A DNA stretch of 64,000 nucleotides, from positions 1,248,497 to 1,312,496 of the forward strand of contig NZ_CSTE01000002.1 of the NCBI RefSeq assembly GCF_001368915.1. Reading direction: 5' to 3'. This document shows, in pieces, positions 1-8,524 of this stretch (its first letter is position 1; each line of letters begins with the position of its first letter). The position numbers and the translations under genes were made by a program. Source of the DNA: Haloferax massiliensis (GTDB taxonomy: Archaea; Halobacteriota; Halobacteria; Halobacteriales; Haloferacaceae). Under the pieces are notes generated by a model. It was not told the origin of the DNA, did no database searches, and was given only the letters and a program-made list of their open reading frames with translations.

Positions 1-793
1 AGATGGGGCCGTCGTAGCCGTACTTGAACAGAAGCGGGATGAGCGCCGAGTGGTCGAGGTGGGCGTGGGTGAGAACGACCGCGTCGAGAGAGTTCGCGCC
101 CGACCCGAGCGCCTCGGGGACCTGCAGATACGGCACGTCGTCGGAGCCGGGCTTGTCGCCGCAGTCGACGAGGATGCGGGTCTCTGGCGTCGAGACGATA
201 AAGGAGGCGCGGCCGACCTCGCGGCAGCAGCCGAGCGTCGTGATGCGGACCCACTCGTCGTCCGAGAGCTGTTCGCGGTGAATCTGCCGGCCGGTCCGTT
301 CGAGGACGCGGCGGCGGTCCTCGCGTTCCTGCTTCAGGAAGTTGCGGACGTTCGAGACCGTCGAGGACTCGATGGGCGGCGTGCGGACGACTTCGGGCGT
401 CCAGCCGACTTTCTGCGTGATTTCGCGGAGCGTCGAGCCGTGGCGACCGATGACCATCCCCGGCTTCTCGGCCTCGATGACGACTTCGCCGGTGTCGATG
501 TGGAAGTCGAGGTCGGTGACGCCGGCCTCCTCGGGGATGACGCTCAGAATCTTGGGTTCGGCCTCGCGGGGGTCCGACAGCACGTCCGGGTCCGGGCGAA
601 CCGTGATCCGCTTTCGGAGCTTACTCGCGAGTTTCCGGATGAGGTCGCCGTTCTGAGCGAACTTCTTCGGGTCGCGCGTGTAGACGACGAGTTCGGGACC
701 CTCGTACTTGACGTCGGAAACCGAGATGTCGCGGGGGAGTTCGTTCGTAATCTCTGCCTTCAGATTCTCGAGTTGTTTATCTACGGAGCTCAT
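1..793 (-). CDS. aCPSF1 (FttA) beta-CASP ribonuclease, N-terminal part
   Basis: The first 264 residues of an archaeal CPSF1-type RNase are present; the rest runs off the left edge. The product begins MSSVDKQLENLK. Its N-terminal region carries a KH-type GxxG loop (GRHG, residues 116-119), and the first metallo-beta-lactamase motif THAHLDHS lies at bases 47-70 (about residues 242-249). Family knowledge: aCPSF1 cleaves nascent RNA at U-rich sites and drives archaeal transcription termination. The ATG is the only plausible start before the KH region. It is transcribed divergently from the small gene at 1042. Confidence 0.93.
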   Translation of the reverse strand, partial: MSSVDKQLENLKAEITNELPRDISVSDVKYEGPELVVYTRDPKKFAQNGDLIRKLASKLRKRITVRPDPDVLSDPREAEPKILSVIPEEAGVTDLDFHIDTGEVVIEAEKPGMVIGRHGSTLREITQKVGWTPEVVRTPPIESSTVSNVRNFLKQEREDRRRVLERTGRQIHREQLSDDEWVRITTLGCCREVGRASFIVSTPETRILVDCGDKPGSDDVPYLQVPEALGSGANSLDAVVLTHAHLDHSALIPLLFKYGYDGPI

Positions 794-990
794 AGTTACG
801 AGCGACCCGTCCGGTCCTGCGCCGGCAGGTCTCGGGAACCCCTACCTCAGGAGCGTCGACGCGAGCCGGTTCACGTGTACGAGTGCCAGTCTCGGCCGAC
901 TGCGGAGAGAGCATAGTGAACTGAATACGGTTGTATCTCGACTGCGGGAAGAGGTAGGGAAAACCCGCTTACCCGACAGTACCATGTCGC

Positions 991-1000
991 CAGTATAAAA
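991..1000 (+). promoter_or_regulatory. TATA-like box upstream of the 161-aa hypothetical gene
   Basis: The sequence cagtataaaa stands out as an AT-rich block in the GC-rich intergenic region. At the usual archaeal spacing it would start transcription near base 1022-1026, giving a leader of about 18 nt before the ATG at 1042. The rest of 794-1041 shows no gene that I can support. Confidence 0.5.
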
Positions 1001-1041
1001 CCCTTCGCAAAGCCGAAGCGTCTCGGGGGCGTTCGACGACC

Positions 1042-1527
1042 ATGAACCTCACACCGGCGGCCGTCTCGGCGGAGCACGACTGGGTCCGAGAGCGCGCCGA
1101 CGTGGTCGTTCCGCTCATCAACGAGACGCGGCGGCGACTCGGCGAGCAGTTCGACACCCGCGTCGGCGAGGTCGACGACGCGGCCTACCGCGACGCGGTC
1201 GACGCGGTGTTCGCCGACGGCGAGGTCGGCGTCAACGTCGCGGCCTACGTCCGCATCCTCAAGGAGTTGGACGTACAGGACGACTACCCGGGCTTCGTCG
1301 TCGACGAGGTGCTCGGCCGCGAACTCGCCGCGACCATCGCCGGCGGCGAGCCGCTCCGACTCCTCGCGCAGGCGACGTTCCACTTCGCGGACGTGGCAGT
1401 CCACACCGACGGCCCCGCCGGGCGCGACGACCTCGACGTCGACGCCGCGCTCGCCGCGGGCTTTCAGACGCGCCTGCCGGGCTGGTCGTGGCGCGAGGGG
1501 GACTCGCCGTTCGACAGCCGGCGCTGA
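1042..1527 (+). CDS. Conserved-looking haloarchaeal hypothetical protein, 161 aa
   Basis: Acidic soluble protein starting MNLTPAAVSAEHDW. I do not recognise a domain. It has the strong GC3 bias and acidic composition expected of a real haloarchaeal gene, a TATA-like box upstream, and no membrane segment, signal peptide or cysteine motif. It sits between aCPSF1 and proS, so a housekeeping role is possible, but nothing in the sequence says which. The last residues (SPFDSRR) are followed by a convergent gene 40 bases away. Confidence 0.7.
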   Translation: MNLTPAAVSAEHDWVRERADVVVPLINETRRRLGEQFDTRVGEVDDAAYRDAVDAVFADGEVGVNVAAYVRILKELDVQDDYPGFVVDEVLGRELAATIAGGEPLRLLAQATFHFADVAVHTDGPAGRDDLDVDAALAAGFQTRLPGWSWREGDSPFDSRR

Positions 1528-1567
1528 CGGCGGAATGGTATCGTCGGAAAAGCGGATTTCGGGGCAG

Positions 1568-2059
1568 CTACCACTCGATTCGGACCGGGTCAGACGGCCG
1601 CTCGCGTTCGGCCGTCGAGTCGAGGTCGCGGAGCCGTCCGCGGAACGCGCCGACGCACTCCTCGCACGCTGTCACGTGCGCGAGCACGCCGTCTTCGTAC
1701 TCCGCCATGATCGCCCGCGGCGTCCGCCGCGTCGGCCGCTCCGGTCCCATTCTGCCGACGCCGCGCACCGTGAGGTCGCCTAACCCCGTCAGCCGCTCGC
1801 CGCGCGTCGCCGCCCAGCGCGCGTACGACGCGAGCCGGTCGCGGGCGCGGCGCTCGCGCGGGCTCAACTCCCCACCGAGGTCCACGAACCGGTCCCACGT
1901 CTCGACCGTGTACTCCGAGACGAGGCCGCGCTCGACGGCGTCGTCCAGTCGCTCGATGACCGGAGTGAACTCCGCGCGCTGGCCGCTCGGAACCCACAGC
2001 TCGATTCGAACCGTCCCCTCCCGAGGAGTCGGCCGCTCGTCGCTCACAATTGTGTCCAT
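1568..2059 (-). CDS. Hypothetical protein, 163 aa, with C-terminal CxxC
   Basis: The product starts MDTIVSDERPTPREG. A GTG 21 bases upstream (2078-2080) is also in frame; I prefer the ATG. The middle region is rich in Arg and Glu, suggesting helices, and the C-terminal part has a HVTACEECVGAF segment, a CxxC pair like those of small metal-binding or regulatory haloarchaeal proteins. No family is recognised with certainty. It is convergent with the 161-aa gene and divergent from proS. Confidence 0.65.
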   Translation of the reverse strand: MDTIVSDERPTPREGTVRIELWVPSGQRAEFTPVIERLDDAVERGLVSEYTVETWDRFVDLGGELSPRERRARDRLASYARWAATRGERLTGLGDLTVRGVGRMGPERPTRRTPRAIMAEYEDGVLAHVTACEECVGAFRGRLRDLDSTAERERPSDPVRIEW

Positions 2060-2188
2060 TGTTAGCACGCCAACCACCACGTGCTGGTAGGGCAGCCGGC
2101 GATATGTATCTATGCGTCCGCCGGAACCGCCGAACGTCGCCCGCGAGAGATGGTCCGCGCGGCGGAGCGGCGCGCCGGCACCTTCGGG

Positions 2189-2196
2189 GCGTTTAA
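2189..2196 (+). promoter_or_regulatory. proS TATA-like box
   Basis: A short T/A element (gcgtttaagg context) lies about 30 bases before the proS ATG at 2223. This is the spacing expected for a nearly leaderless haloarchaeal transcript, and it supports the internal ATG over in-frame codons further upstream. Confidence 0.5.
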
Positions 2197-2222
2197 GGGT
2201 TCGCTACGGCTACCGATGGGCA

Positions 2223-3689
2223 ATGAGCGACGAGCAGGAACTCGGTATCACCGAGTCGAAGCAGTACAACACCGGCGAGTGGTACGCCGAGGTCGTCCAG
2301 AAGGCGGGCCTCGCGAACTACGGCCCGGAGGGCATGAGCGGCTTCATCGTGACTCGCCCGCGCGGCTACGCGCTGTGGGAGTCCATCCAGAACTACCTCG
2401 ACGCCGAGTTCAAGAAGACTGGTGTCCAGAACGCGTACTTCCCGCTGTTTATCCCCGAGAGCTACCTCGAACGCGAGAAGGACATCGTCGAGGGCTTCGA
2501 CCCCGAGGTCGCGTGGGTCACCCACGGCGGCCACGAGGAACTCGAAGAACGCCTCGCCGTCCGCCCGACGTCCGAGTCCATCATCGCGCCCTACATGGCC
2601 CGGTGGGTCCGTAGCCACCGCGACCTCCCCCTCCGCGTGAACCAGTGGGCCTCCGTCGTGCGCTGGGAGGCCACGGAGACGAAGCCGTTCTTCCGCACCA
2701 AGGAGTTCCTCTGGCAGGAGGGCCACACGGCCCACGAGACCCGCGACGGCGCGTGGGACGAGACGATGACTCGCCTCTCGCAGTACCAGTCGCTCTACGA
2801 GGACGTGCTCGCCATCCCCGTGCTCCGCGGCGCGAAGCCGGAACACGACAAGTTCCCCGGCGCGGACACGACGACGACCGTCGAGGCGCTCATGCCCGAC
2901 GGCAAGTCCGTGCAGGCCGGCACCTCCCACTACCTCGGAACCTCCTTCGCCGAGGCGTTCGACCTCACCTACACGACCGAAGACGAGGACGAAGAGCCCG
3001 CCCACACGACCTCGTGGGGGCTGTCGTGGCGCTCGCTCGGCGCGCTCATCATGACCCACTCCGACGACCAGGGCCTCGTCCTGCCGCCGACCATCGCGCC
3101 CGAGCAGGTCGTCATCGTCCCCATCTGGCAGGCCGACACGCAGGAGAAGGTCCTCGACTACGCCGAGGACATCGCCGACGAGCTCGAAGCCGCCGGCGTC
3201 CGCGTCGAACTCGACGCCCGCGACGAGCGCAACCCCGGCTTCAAGTTCAACGAGTGGGAGCTCAAGGGCGTCCCCGTCCGCTTCGAAATCGGCCCCAACG
3301 AGGTCGACGACGACGTCGTCACCGCCGTCCACCGCCCCGACGGCGAGTCGGTCGAACTCGACCGCGAGAACATCGCCGAGGCCGTCGAAGAACAGTTCGA
3401 CGAGGTGTACGCGAAGCTCTACGCCGCCGCCGAAGAGAACCTCGAAGCGAACGTCCGCGAGGCGTCCGCCCGCAACGAGATTCTCGGCACCATCGGCCAG
3501 CACGGCGGCTACGTGAAAGCGCCGTGGTGCGGTGACGAGGACTGCGAGGACGAGATTAAGGACCAGATCGCCGCCGAAATCGTCATGGTGCCCCTGAACG
3601 ACGAGGACGCGGAGATTCACGACGGCGAGGACTGTGCGGTCTGCGGCGACGACGCCGAGGAGACCGCGTACTTCGCGAAGTCCTACTGA
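2223..3689 (+). CDS. proS: Prolyl-tRNA synthetase, archaeal/eukaryal type
   Basis: 488-residue class II aminoacyl-tRNA synthetase that charges tRNA-Pro in the cytoplasm. Visible features are motif 2 (FFRTKEFLWQEGHTAHE), motif 3 (GLSWRSLGALIMTHSDDQG), an anticodon-binding domain starting around VIVPIW, and the C-terminal zinc domain of the archaeal type (CGDEDCEDE, then CAVCGDD) ending in a Tyr (AKSY). The length fits the short archaeal form without the bacterial editing insertion. I chose the ATG of MSDEQELGITESKQYNTGEW; an in-frame ATG 111 bases upstream would add an Arg/Pro-rich segment that does not belong to the family. Confidence 0.97.
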   Translation: MSDEQELGITESKQYNTGEWYAEVVQKAGLANYGPEGMSGFIVTRPRGYALWESIQNYLDAEFKKTGVQNAYFPLFIPESYLEREKDIVEGFDPEVAWVTHGGHEELEERLAVRPTSESIIAPYMARWVRSHRDLPLRVNQWASVVRWEATETKPFFRTKEFLWQEGHTAHETRDGAWDETMTRLSQYQSLYEDVLAIPVLRGAKPEHDKFPGADTTTTVEALMPDGKSVQAGTSHYLGTSFAEAFDLTYTTEDEDEEPAHTTSWGLSWRSLGALIMTHSDDQGLVLPPTIAPEQVVIVPIWQADTQEKVLDYAEDIADELEAAGVRVELDARDERNPGFKFNEWELKGVPVRFEIGPNEVDDDVVTAVHRPDGESVELDRENIAEAVEEQFDEVYAKLYAAAEENLEANVREASARNEILGTIGQHGGYVKAPWCGDEDCEDEIKDQIAAEIVMVPLNDEDAEIHDGEDCAVCGDDAEETAYFAKSY

Positions 3690-3763
3690 ACCGGCTCCCG
3701 AAGCGACCTACACGGTTATTCATATCTTTCGTCGTCCGTCGAATCATCATTAGTCGACATACT

Positions 3764-3777
3764 ATGTATGGATACAT
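3764..3777. promoter_or_regulatory. Perfect inverted repeat upstream of gltB
   Basis: ATGTAT-GG-ATACAT is a perfect 6+6 palindrome with a 2-base spacer, 73-86 bases before the gltB start, in a strikingly AT-rich 160-base intergenic region. Its position upstream of the TATA region fits a regulator-binding site for nitrogen-controlled glutamate synthase. The cognate regulator is unknown. Confidence 0.45.
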
Positions 3778-3810
3778 CCTTATATGACATTGTAACACCC
3801 TTATGGTTTC

Positions 3811-3826
3811 AGGAAAAGTTGCTTAT
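3811..3826 (+). promoter_or_regulatory. gltB BRE/TATA region
   Basis: aggaaaagttgcttat has a purine-rich BRE-like part followed by an AT-rich box 24-31 bases before the gltB ATG, the spacing expected of a leaderless haloarchaeal promoter. Confidence 0.45.
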
Positions 3827-3849
3827 GGGGGTAGCTGTACCATTGGCGT

Positions 3850-6800
3850 ATGACCAAGCCACACATAGACGCACCCTTCGCTCAGGACGGGTTAGCCGAC
3901 CCGACCGACGAGCGGTCGAACTGCGGCGTTGGGGCCGTCGTAGACCTCGAAAACGGCGCCTCGCACCGAGTCGTCGCAGACAGCCTCGAACTCCTGGAGA
4001 ACCTTGAGCACCGCGGCACCACGGGCGCTGAAGAGAACACCGGGGACGGGGCGGGCATCCTGTTCCAGCGACCGGACGAGTTCTTCGAATCCGTCCTCGA
4101 CGGGGAGCTTCCGGACCTCTACGCGGCCGGTTCGGTGTTCATGCCGACCGACGACGAGGTCCGCGAGCGCGTTTCGGCGGTTGTCGAGGAGTCGCTGGCC
4201 GACCACGGGCTGTCCGTGTTCGACTGGCGCGACGTGCCGACCGACAACGCAGAGCTCGGCGCGACCGCGCTCGAATCGGAACCGGACGTCTGGCAACTGT
4301 TCGTCGAGCCGACCGACGAGCTGACCGAAGACGAGTTCGACCGGGCGCTGTACCTCGGGCGTCGAGCCGCCGAGAAAGCGGTCGACGACCTCGCCATCGA
4401 GGGCGCGGGACGATTCTACGTCTGCTCGCTCGACCGGAAGACCATCGTCTACAAGGGACTGCTCACGGCCGAACAGCTCCCGAACTACTACCCCGACCTC
4501 GGCGACGAGCGAATGGTGACCGAACTCGCGCTCGTTCACGCGCGCTTTTCCACCAACACGCTGGGCGCGTGGCACCTCGCCCACCCGTACCGCCAGGTCA
4601 TCCACAACGGCGAGATAAACACCATCCGCGGCAACGTCAACTGGATGCGGGCCCGCGAGACGGACCTCCAACACGAGGCGTTCGGCGACGACATCGAGAC
4701 GCTCAGGCCCATCACGAAGGCCGACCAGTCCGACACCGCGAGCGTCGACAACGCGGTCGAACTGCTCCTCAAGGGCGGCCGCGAACTCCCGCACGTCCTG
4801 CGGATGCTCATCCCCGAGGCGTACCGCAACGACGACGCGATGGACCAGGCGCGCCGCGACTGGTACGACTTCCACGCCTCGTTGGTCGAGCCGTGGGACG
4901 GCCCCGCGCTCGTCGCGGCGACTGACGGCGACCGCATCGCCGCCGTCCTCGACCGCAACGGCCTTCGGCCGTGCCGCTACGAGGTGACGACCGACGGCCG
5001 CCTCATCGTCGCCAGCGAGGTCGGCGCGCTCGACACCGACCCCGCGGAAATCGAGTCCCGCGGTCGCCTCCAGCCCGGCGAGATTTTCATGGCCGACCCC
5101 GAGGAGGGTCGCGTCATCCCCGACGCCGAGGTGTTCGACTCCCTCACCGACGAGAAGTACGGCGAGTGGGTCGACGAACAACAGCGCCACCTCGACGACA
5201 TCGCCGGCGAGGTGGATTCCACCTCGCGCGGACAGGTCGAGTCGCTCCGCGCGACGCAGGCCGCGTTCGGCTACACGCACGACCAGCTCAACCACATGAT
5301 AGAGCCGATGGCCCGCGACGGCAAGGACCCCGTCGGCTCGATGGGCGACGACACGCCGCTTTCGGTGCTGTCGGACCTCAACCGCCCGCTGTTCACGTAC
5401 TTCAAGCAGCTGTTCGCGCAGGTGTCGAACCCGCCTATCGACTACATCCGCGAGAAGCTCGTGACGAGCCTGGAGTCGCGGCTCGGCTTCCAGCGGAACC
5501 TGCTCGACGAGTCGGCCGACCACGCGCGCCAGCTCGTCCTCGACTCCCCGGTCCTCACGGACGCCGAGACGGCGGCCATCAAGGACCTCGACGACGACAT
5601 GCGCAGCGCCGTCGTCGACACCACCTACGAGAAAGGCGGCGACATCCGGGAGGCCATCGAGGCCGTCCGCGAGGAGGCCAAGGAAGTCATCGAAGACGGC
5701 GCGGACATCGTCGTCCTCTCCGACCGCGCGGTCGGCCCCGACCGCGTCGCCATCCCGAGCCTGCTCGCGACGGGCGCGGTCCACCACAGCCTCGTCCGCA
5801 ACGGCCTCCGGAACCACGCCGGCCTCGTCGTCGAGTCCGGCGACCCCCGCGAGGTCCACCACCTCGCCACGCTCGTCGGCTACGGCGCGGGCGCGGTGAA
5901 CCCCTACCTCGCCTACCAGACCATCGAGGACATCGTCGCCGGCCCCGACGGGGCCGACGAGGGCGAGGCCATCGACGCGTACGTCCACGCGCTCGAAGAC
6001 GGCCTGCTCAAGACGATGGCCAAGATGGGTATCTCGACGGTCGAGAGCTACCGCGGCGCGCAGATTTTCGAAGCCGTCGGCCTCGACTCCGACTTCGTCG
6101 CCGAGTACTTCGAGGGCACCGAAATCCGCACCGAGGGTATCGGCCTCGACGTCATCGAGGAGGACCTGCTGACCCGCCACGCCGCCGCCTTCGGGGCGGA
6201 CCCGAAGCTCGAACGGCAGGGCGAGTACGAGAACCGCTCGGCCGGCATCCACCACGGCTGGAACCCCCAGACCGTCGGCACGCTCCAGCAGTCCGTCCGC
6301 ACCGGCGACTACGAGAAGTACGAGGAGTTCGCCGAACTGGTCAACGACCAGTCGAAACAGCTGAAGGCGCTCCGCGGTCTGCTCGAATTCGACTCCGACC
6401 GCGAGCCCGTGGACATCGACGAGGTCGAACCCGTCGAGGACATCGTCAAGCGCTTCTCGACGGCCGCGATGTCGCTCGGCAGCCTCTCGCCGGAGGCCCA
6501 CGAGAACAACTCCATCGCGATGAACCGCATCGGCGGCAAGTCCAACTCCGGCGAGGGCGGCGAGCCGCCGGAGCGCTTCGGCACCGAAAAGGAGTGTAAC
6601 GTCAAGCAGGTCGCCTCCGGCCGCTTCGGCGTCACCTCGGAGTACCTCTCGTCGGCCGACGAGATTCAGATCAAGATGGCGCAGGGCTCGAAGCCCGGCG
6701 AGGGCGGCCACCTCCCCGGCAAGAAGGTAAACGAGATGATCGCCCACGTCCGCTACGCGACGCCGGGCGTCGGCCTCATCTCGCCGCCGCCGCTGCACGA

Positions 6801-8385
6801 CATCTACTCCATCGAGGACCTCAAGCAGCTCATCTTCGACCTGAAGTCGGCCAACCCCGACGCCGACATCAACGTCAAGCTCGTCTCCGAGGCCGGCATC
6901 GGCACCATCGCCGCCGGCGTCTCGAAGGCGAAAGCCGACGTGGTCCACATCTCGGGCTACGACGGCGGCACCGGCGCGTCGCCGAAGACCTCCATCAAGA
7001 ACGCGGGGCTCCCGTGGGAGCTCGGCCTCGCCGAGGCCAACCAGATGCTCCGCGCGACGGGGCTTCGCTCCCGCATCCGCGTCTCCGTCGACGGCGGGAT
7101 GAAGACCGGCCGCGACGTGGCCGTCGCCGCCCTCCTCGGCGGCGAGGAGTACGTCTTCGGGACCGCGTCGCTCGTCACCTCGGGCTGCGTGATGGCCCGT
7201 CAGTGCCACGAGAACACCTGTCCGGTCGGCGTCGCCACGCAGGACGAGAACCTGCGCCGCCGCTTCCCCGGCGAGCCCGACCACGTCATCAACTACATGA
7301 CGTTCATCGCGCAGGAACTCCGCGAGATCATGGCCGACCTCGGCTTCACCTCGCTCGACGAGATGATCGGCCGTCCCTCGCTCCTCCGGCAGGTCGAGAC
7401 GGACCACGAGAAGGCGAAGCACCTCGACCTCTCGTCGGTGCTGGCCGAGCCCGAGACGGGCGCGCGCCGCAAGACCGAAGACCAGGTCCACGCGGACATC
7501 GAGACGCACGTCGACCACAAGCTCATCGACGAGGCCGAAGACGCCATCGAGAACCGCGAGCCGGTCGTCATCCGCCGCGACCTCTCGAACGTCGACCGCG
7601 CGGTCGGCGCGATGCTCTCGAACCGCATCTCGAACGCCCACGGCGGCGAGGGACTGCCGGACGACACCATCCGCTGTGAGTTCGACGGCATCGCCGGACA
7701 GACGTTCGGCGGCTTCCTCGCCCGCGGCGTCACGATGCGGCTCACCGGGGCCGCGAACGACTACGTCGGCAAGGGGCTGTCCGGCGGTCGCGTCATCGTC
7801 GACACGCCCGCCGAGGCCAACTACGAGGCCGCCGAAAACATCCTCATCGGCAACGTCGCCCTCTACGGCGCGACGCAGGGCGAGTGCTACGTCAACGGCC
7901 TCGCCGGCGAGCGCTTCGGCGTCCGTAACTCCGGCGTGAAGGCGGTCGTCGAGGGCGTCGGCGACCACGGCTGCGAGTACATGACCGGCGGCGTCGTCGC
8001 CGTCCTCGGCGAGACGGGCCGCAACTTCGCCGCGGGGATGTCCGGCGGCGTGGCCTACGTCTACGACCCCGACGAGGAGTTCGCAGCGAAGGCCAACACC
8101 GAGATGGTGACGCTCGAAGACCACCTCGACGACAAGGACGAGGCGATGCTCACCCGACTCGTCGAGAACCACCTCACGTACACCGACTCCGACCGCGCGG
8201 CCGAACTGCTCGACGACTGGCAGTCGGTCCTCGGCGACTTCGTGAAGGTGATGCCCGACGCGTACGCCGAGGTCATCGCCGAGGACGGCCGCGAGGACGT
8301 CCGCAACGAACTCCCCGCGAAGGCGGGCGCAATCGTCGACGCCGGTGCCGACAAGGTCGGCGCGGCGACGACCAGCGACGACTGA
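3850..8385 (+). CDS. gltB: Glutamate synthase, large (alpha) subunit
   Basis: 1511-residue GOGAT that makes glutamate from glutamine and 2-oxoglutarate. Domains in order: N-terminal glutamine amidotransferase with the nucleophile at Cys25 (SNCGVGAV), exposed after removal of a 24-residue propeptide as in the family; central domain; FMN/2-oxoglutarate synthase domain (GGKSNSGEGGE, HISGYDGGTG); 3Fe-4S cysteines CVMARQCHENTCPVG near residue 1113; and the C-terminal beta-helix of Gly-rich repeats (about 1250-1480). No gltD-like small subunit lies next to it, so ferredoxin is the likelier electron donor (inference). It stands alone behind its own AT-rich promoter. Confidence 0.97.
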   Translation: MTKPHIDAPFAQDGLADPTDERSNCGVGAVVDLENGASHRVVADSLELLENLEHRGTTGAEENTGDGAGILFQRPDEFFESVLDGELPDLYAAGSVFMPTDDEVRERVSAVVEESLADHGLSVFDWRDVPTDNAELGATALESEPDVWQLFVEPTDELTEDEFDRALYLGRRAAEKAVDDLAIEGAGRFYVCSLDRKTIVYKGLLTAEQLPNYYPDLGDERMVTELALVHARFSTNTLGAWHLAHPYRQVIHNGEINTIRGNVNWMRARETDLQHEAFGDDIETLRPITKADQSDTASVDNAVELLLKGGRELPHVLRMLIPEAYRNDDAMDQARRDWYDFHASLVEPWDGPALVAATDGDRIAAVLDRNGLRPCRYEVTTDGRLIVASEVGALDTDPAEIESRGRLQPGEIFMADPEEGRVIPDAEVFDSLTDEKYGEWVDEQQRHLDDIAGEVDSTSRGQVESLRATQAAFGYTHDQLNHMIEPMARDGKDPVGSMGDDTPLSVLSDLNRPLFTYFKQLFAQVSNPPIDYIREKLVTSLESRLGFQRNLLDESADHARQLVLDSPVLTDAETAAIKDLDDDMRSAVVDTTYEKGGDIREAIEAVREEAKEVIEDGADIVVLSDRAVGPDRVAIPSLLATGAVHHSLVRNGLRNHAGLVVESGDPREVHHLATLVGYGAGAVNPYLAYQTIEDIVAGPDGADEGEAIDAYVHALEDGLLKTMAKMGISTVESYRGAQIFEAVGLDSDFVAEYFEGTEIRTEGIGLDVIEEDLLTRHAAAFGADPKLERQGEYENRSAGIHHGWNPQTVGTLQQSVRTGDYEKYEEFAELVNDQSKQLKALRGLLEFDSDREPVDIDEVEPVEDIVKRFSTAAMSLGSLSPEAHENNSIAMNRIGGKSNSGEGGEPPERFGTEKECNVKQVASGRFGVTSEYLSSADEIQIKMAQGSKPGEGGHLPGKKVNEMIAHVRYATPGVGLISPPPLHDIYSIEDLKQLIFDLKSANPDADINVKLVSEAGIGTIAAGVSKAKADVVHISGYDGGTGASPKTSIKNAGLPWELGLAEANQMLRATGLRSRIRVSVDGGMKTGRDVAVAALLGGEEYVFGTASLVTSGCVMARQCHENTCPVGVATQDENLRRRFPGEPDHVINYMTFIAQELREIMADLGFTSLDEMIGRPSLLRQVETDHEKAKHLDLSSVLAEPETGARRKTEDQVHADIETHVDHKLIDEAEDAIENREPVVIRRDLSNVDRAVGAMLSNRISNAHGGEGLPDDTIRCEFDGIAGQTFGGFLARGVTMRLTGAANDYVGKGLSGGRVIVDTPAEANYEAAENILIGNVALYGATQGECYVNGLAGERFGVRNSGVKAVVEGVGDHGCEYMTGGVVAVLGETGRNFAAGMSGGVAYVYDPDEEFAAKANTEMVTLEDHLDDKDEAMLTRLVENHLTYTDSDRAAELLDDWQSVLGDFVKVMPDAYAEVIAEDGREDVRNELPAKAGAIVDAGADKVGAATTSDD

Positions 8386-8524
8386 GGGCCGACTCGACCG
8401 TCAGCGACTGACGGTTCGGTCGCCACCCCGCGTTTTCCTGCTGTTCGGCGTGTTTTCCCGGACTGTTTCGTATCACTTACCGAACAGATAATGATGTGCC
8501 GTCCGGGGCCATGTCGGCGTGGAT

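Noticed and set aside
842-985. Minus-strand 47-codon open frame upstream of aCPSF1
   Set aside because: Product is Ser/Arg/Leu-rich and not acidic, and the only TATA-like block lies too close to its ATG. No support as a gene.
3892-8172. Long open frame antisense to gltB (over 1,400 codons)
   Set aside because: GC-rich haloarchaeal codon bias removes stops from the complementary frame. The translation has no family motifs, while the sense strand encodes complete glutamate synthase.
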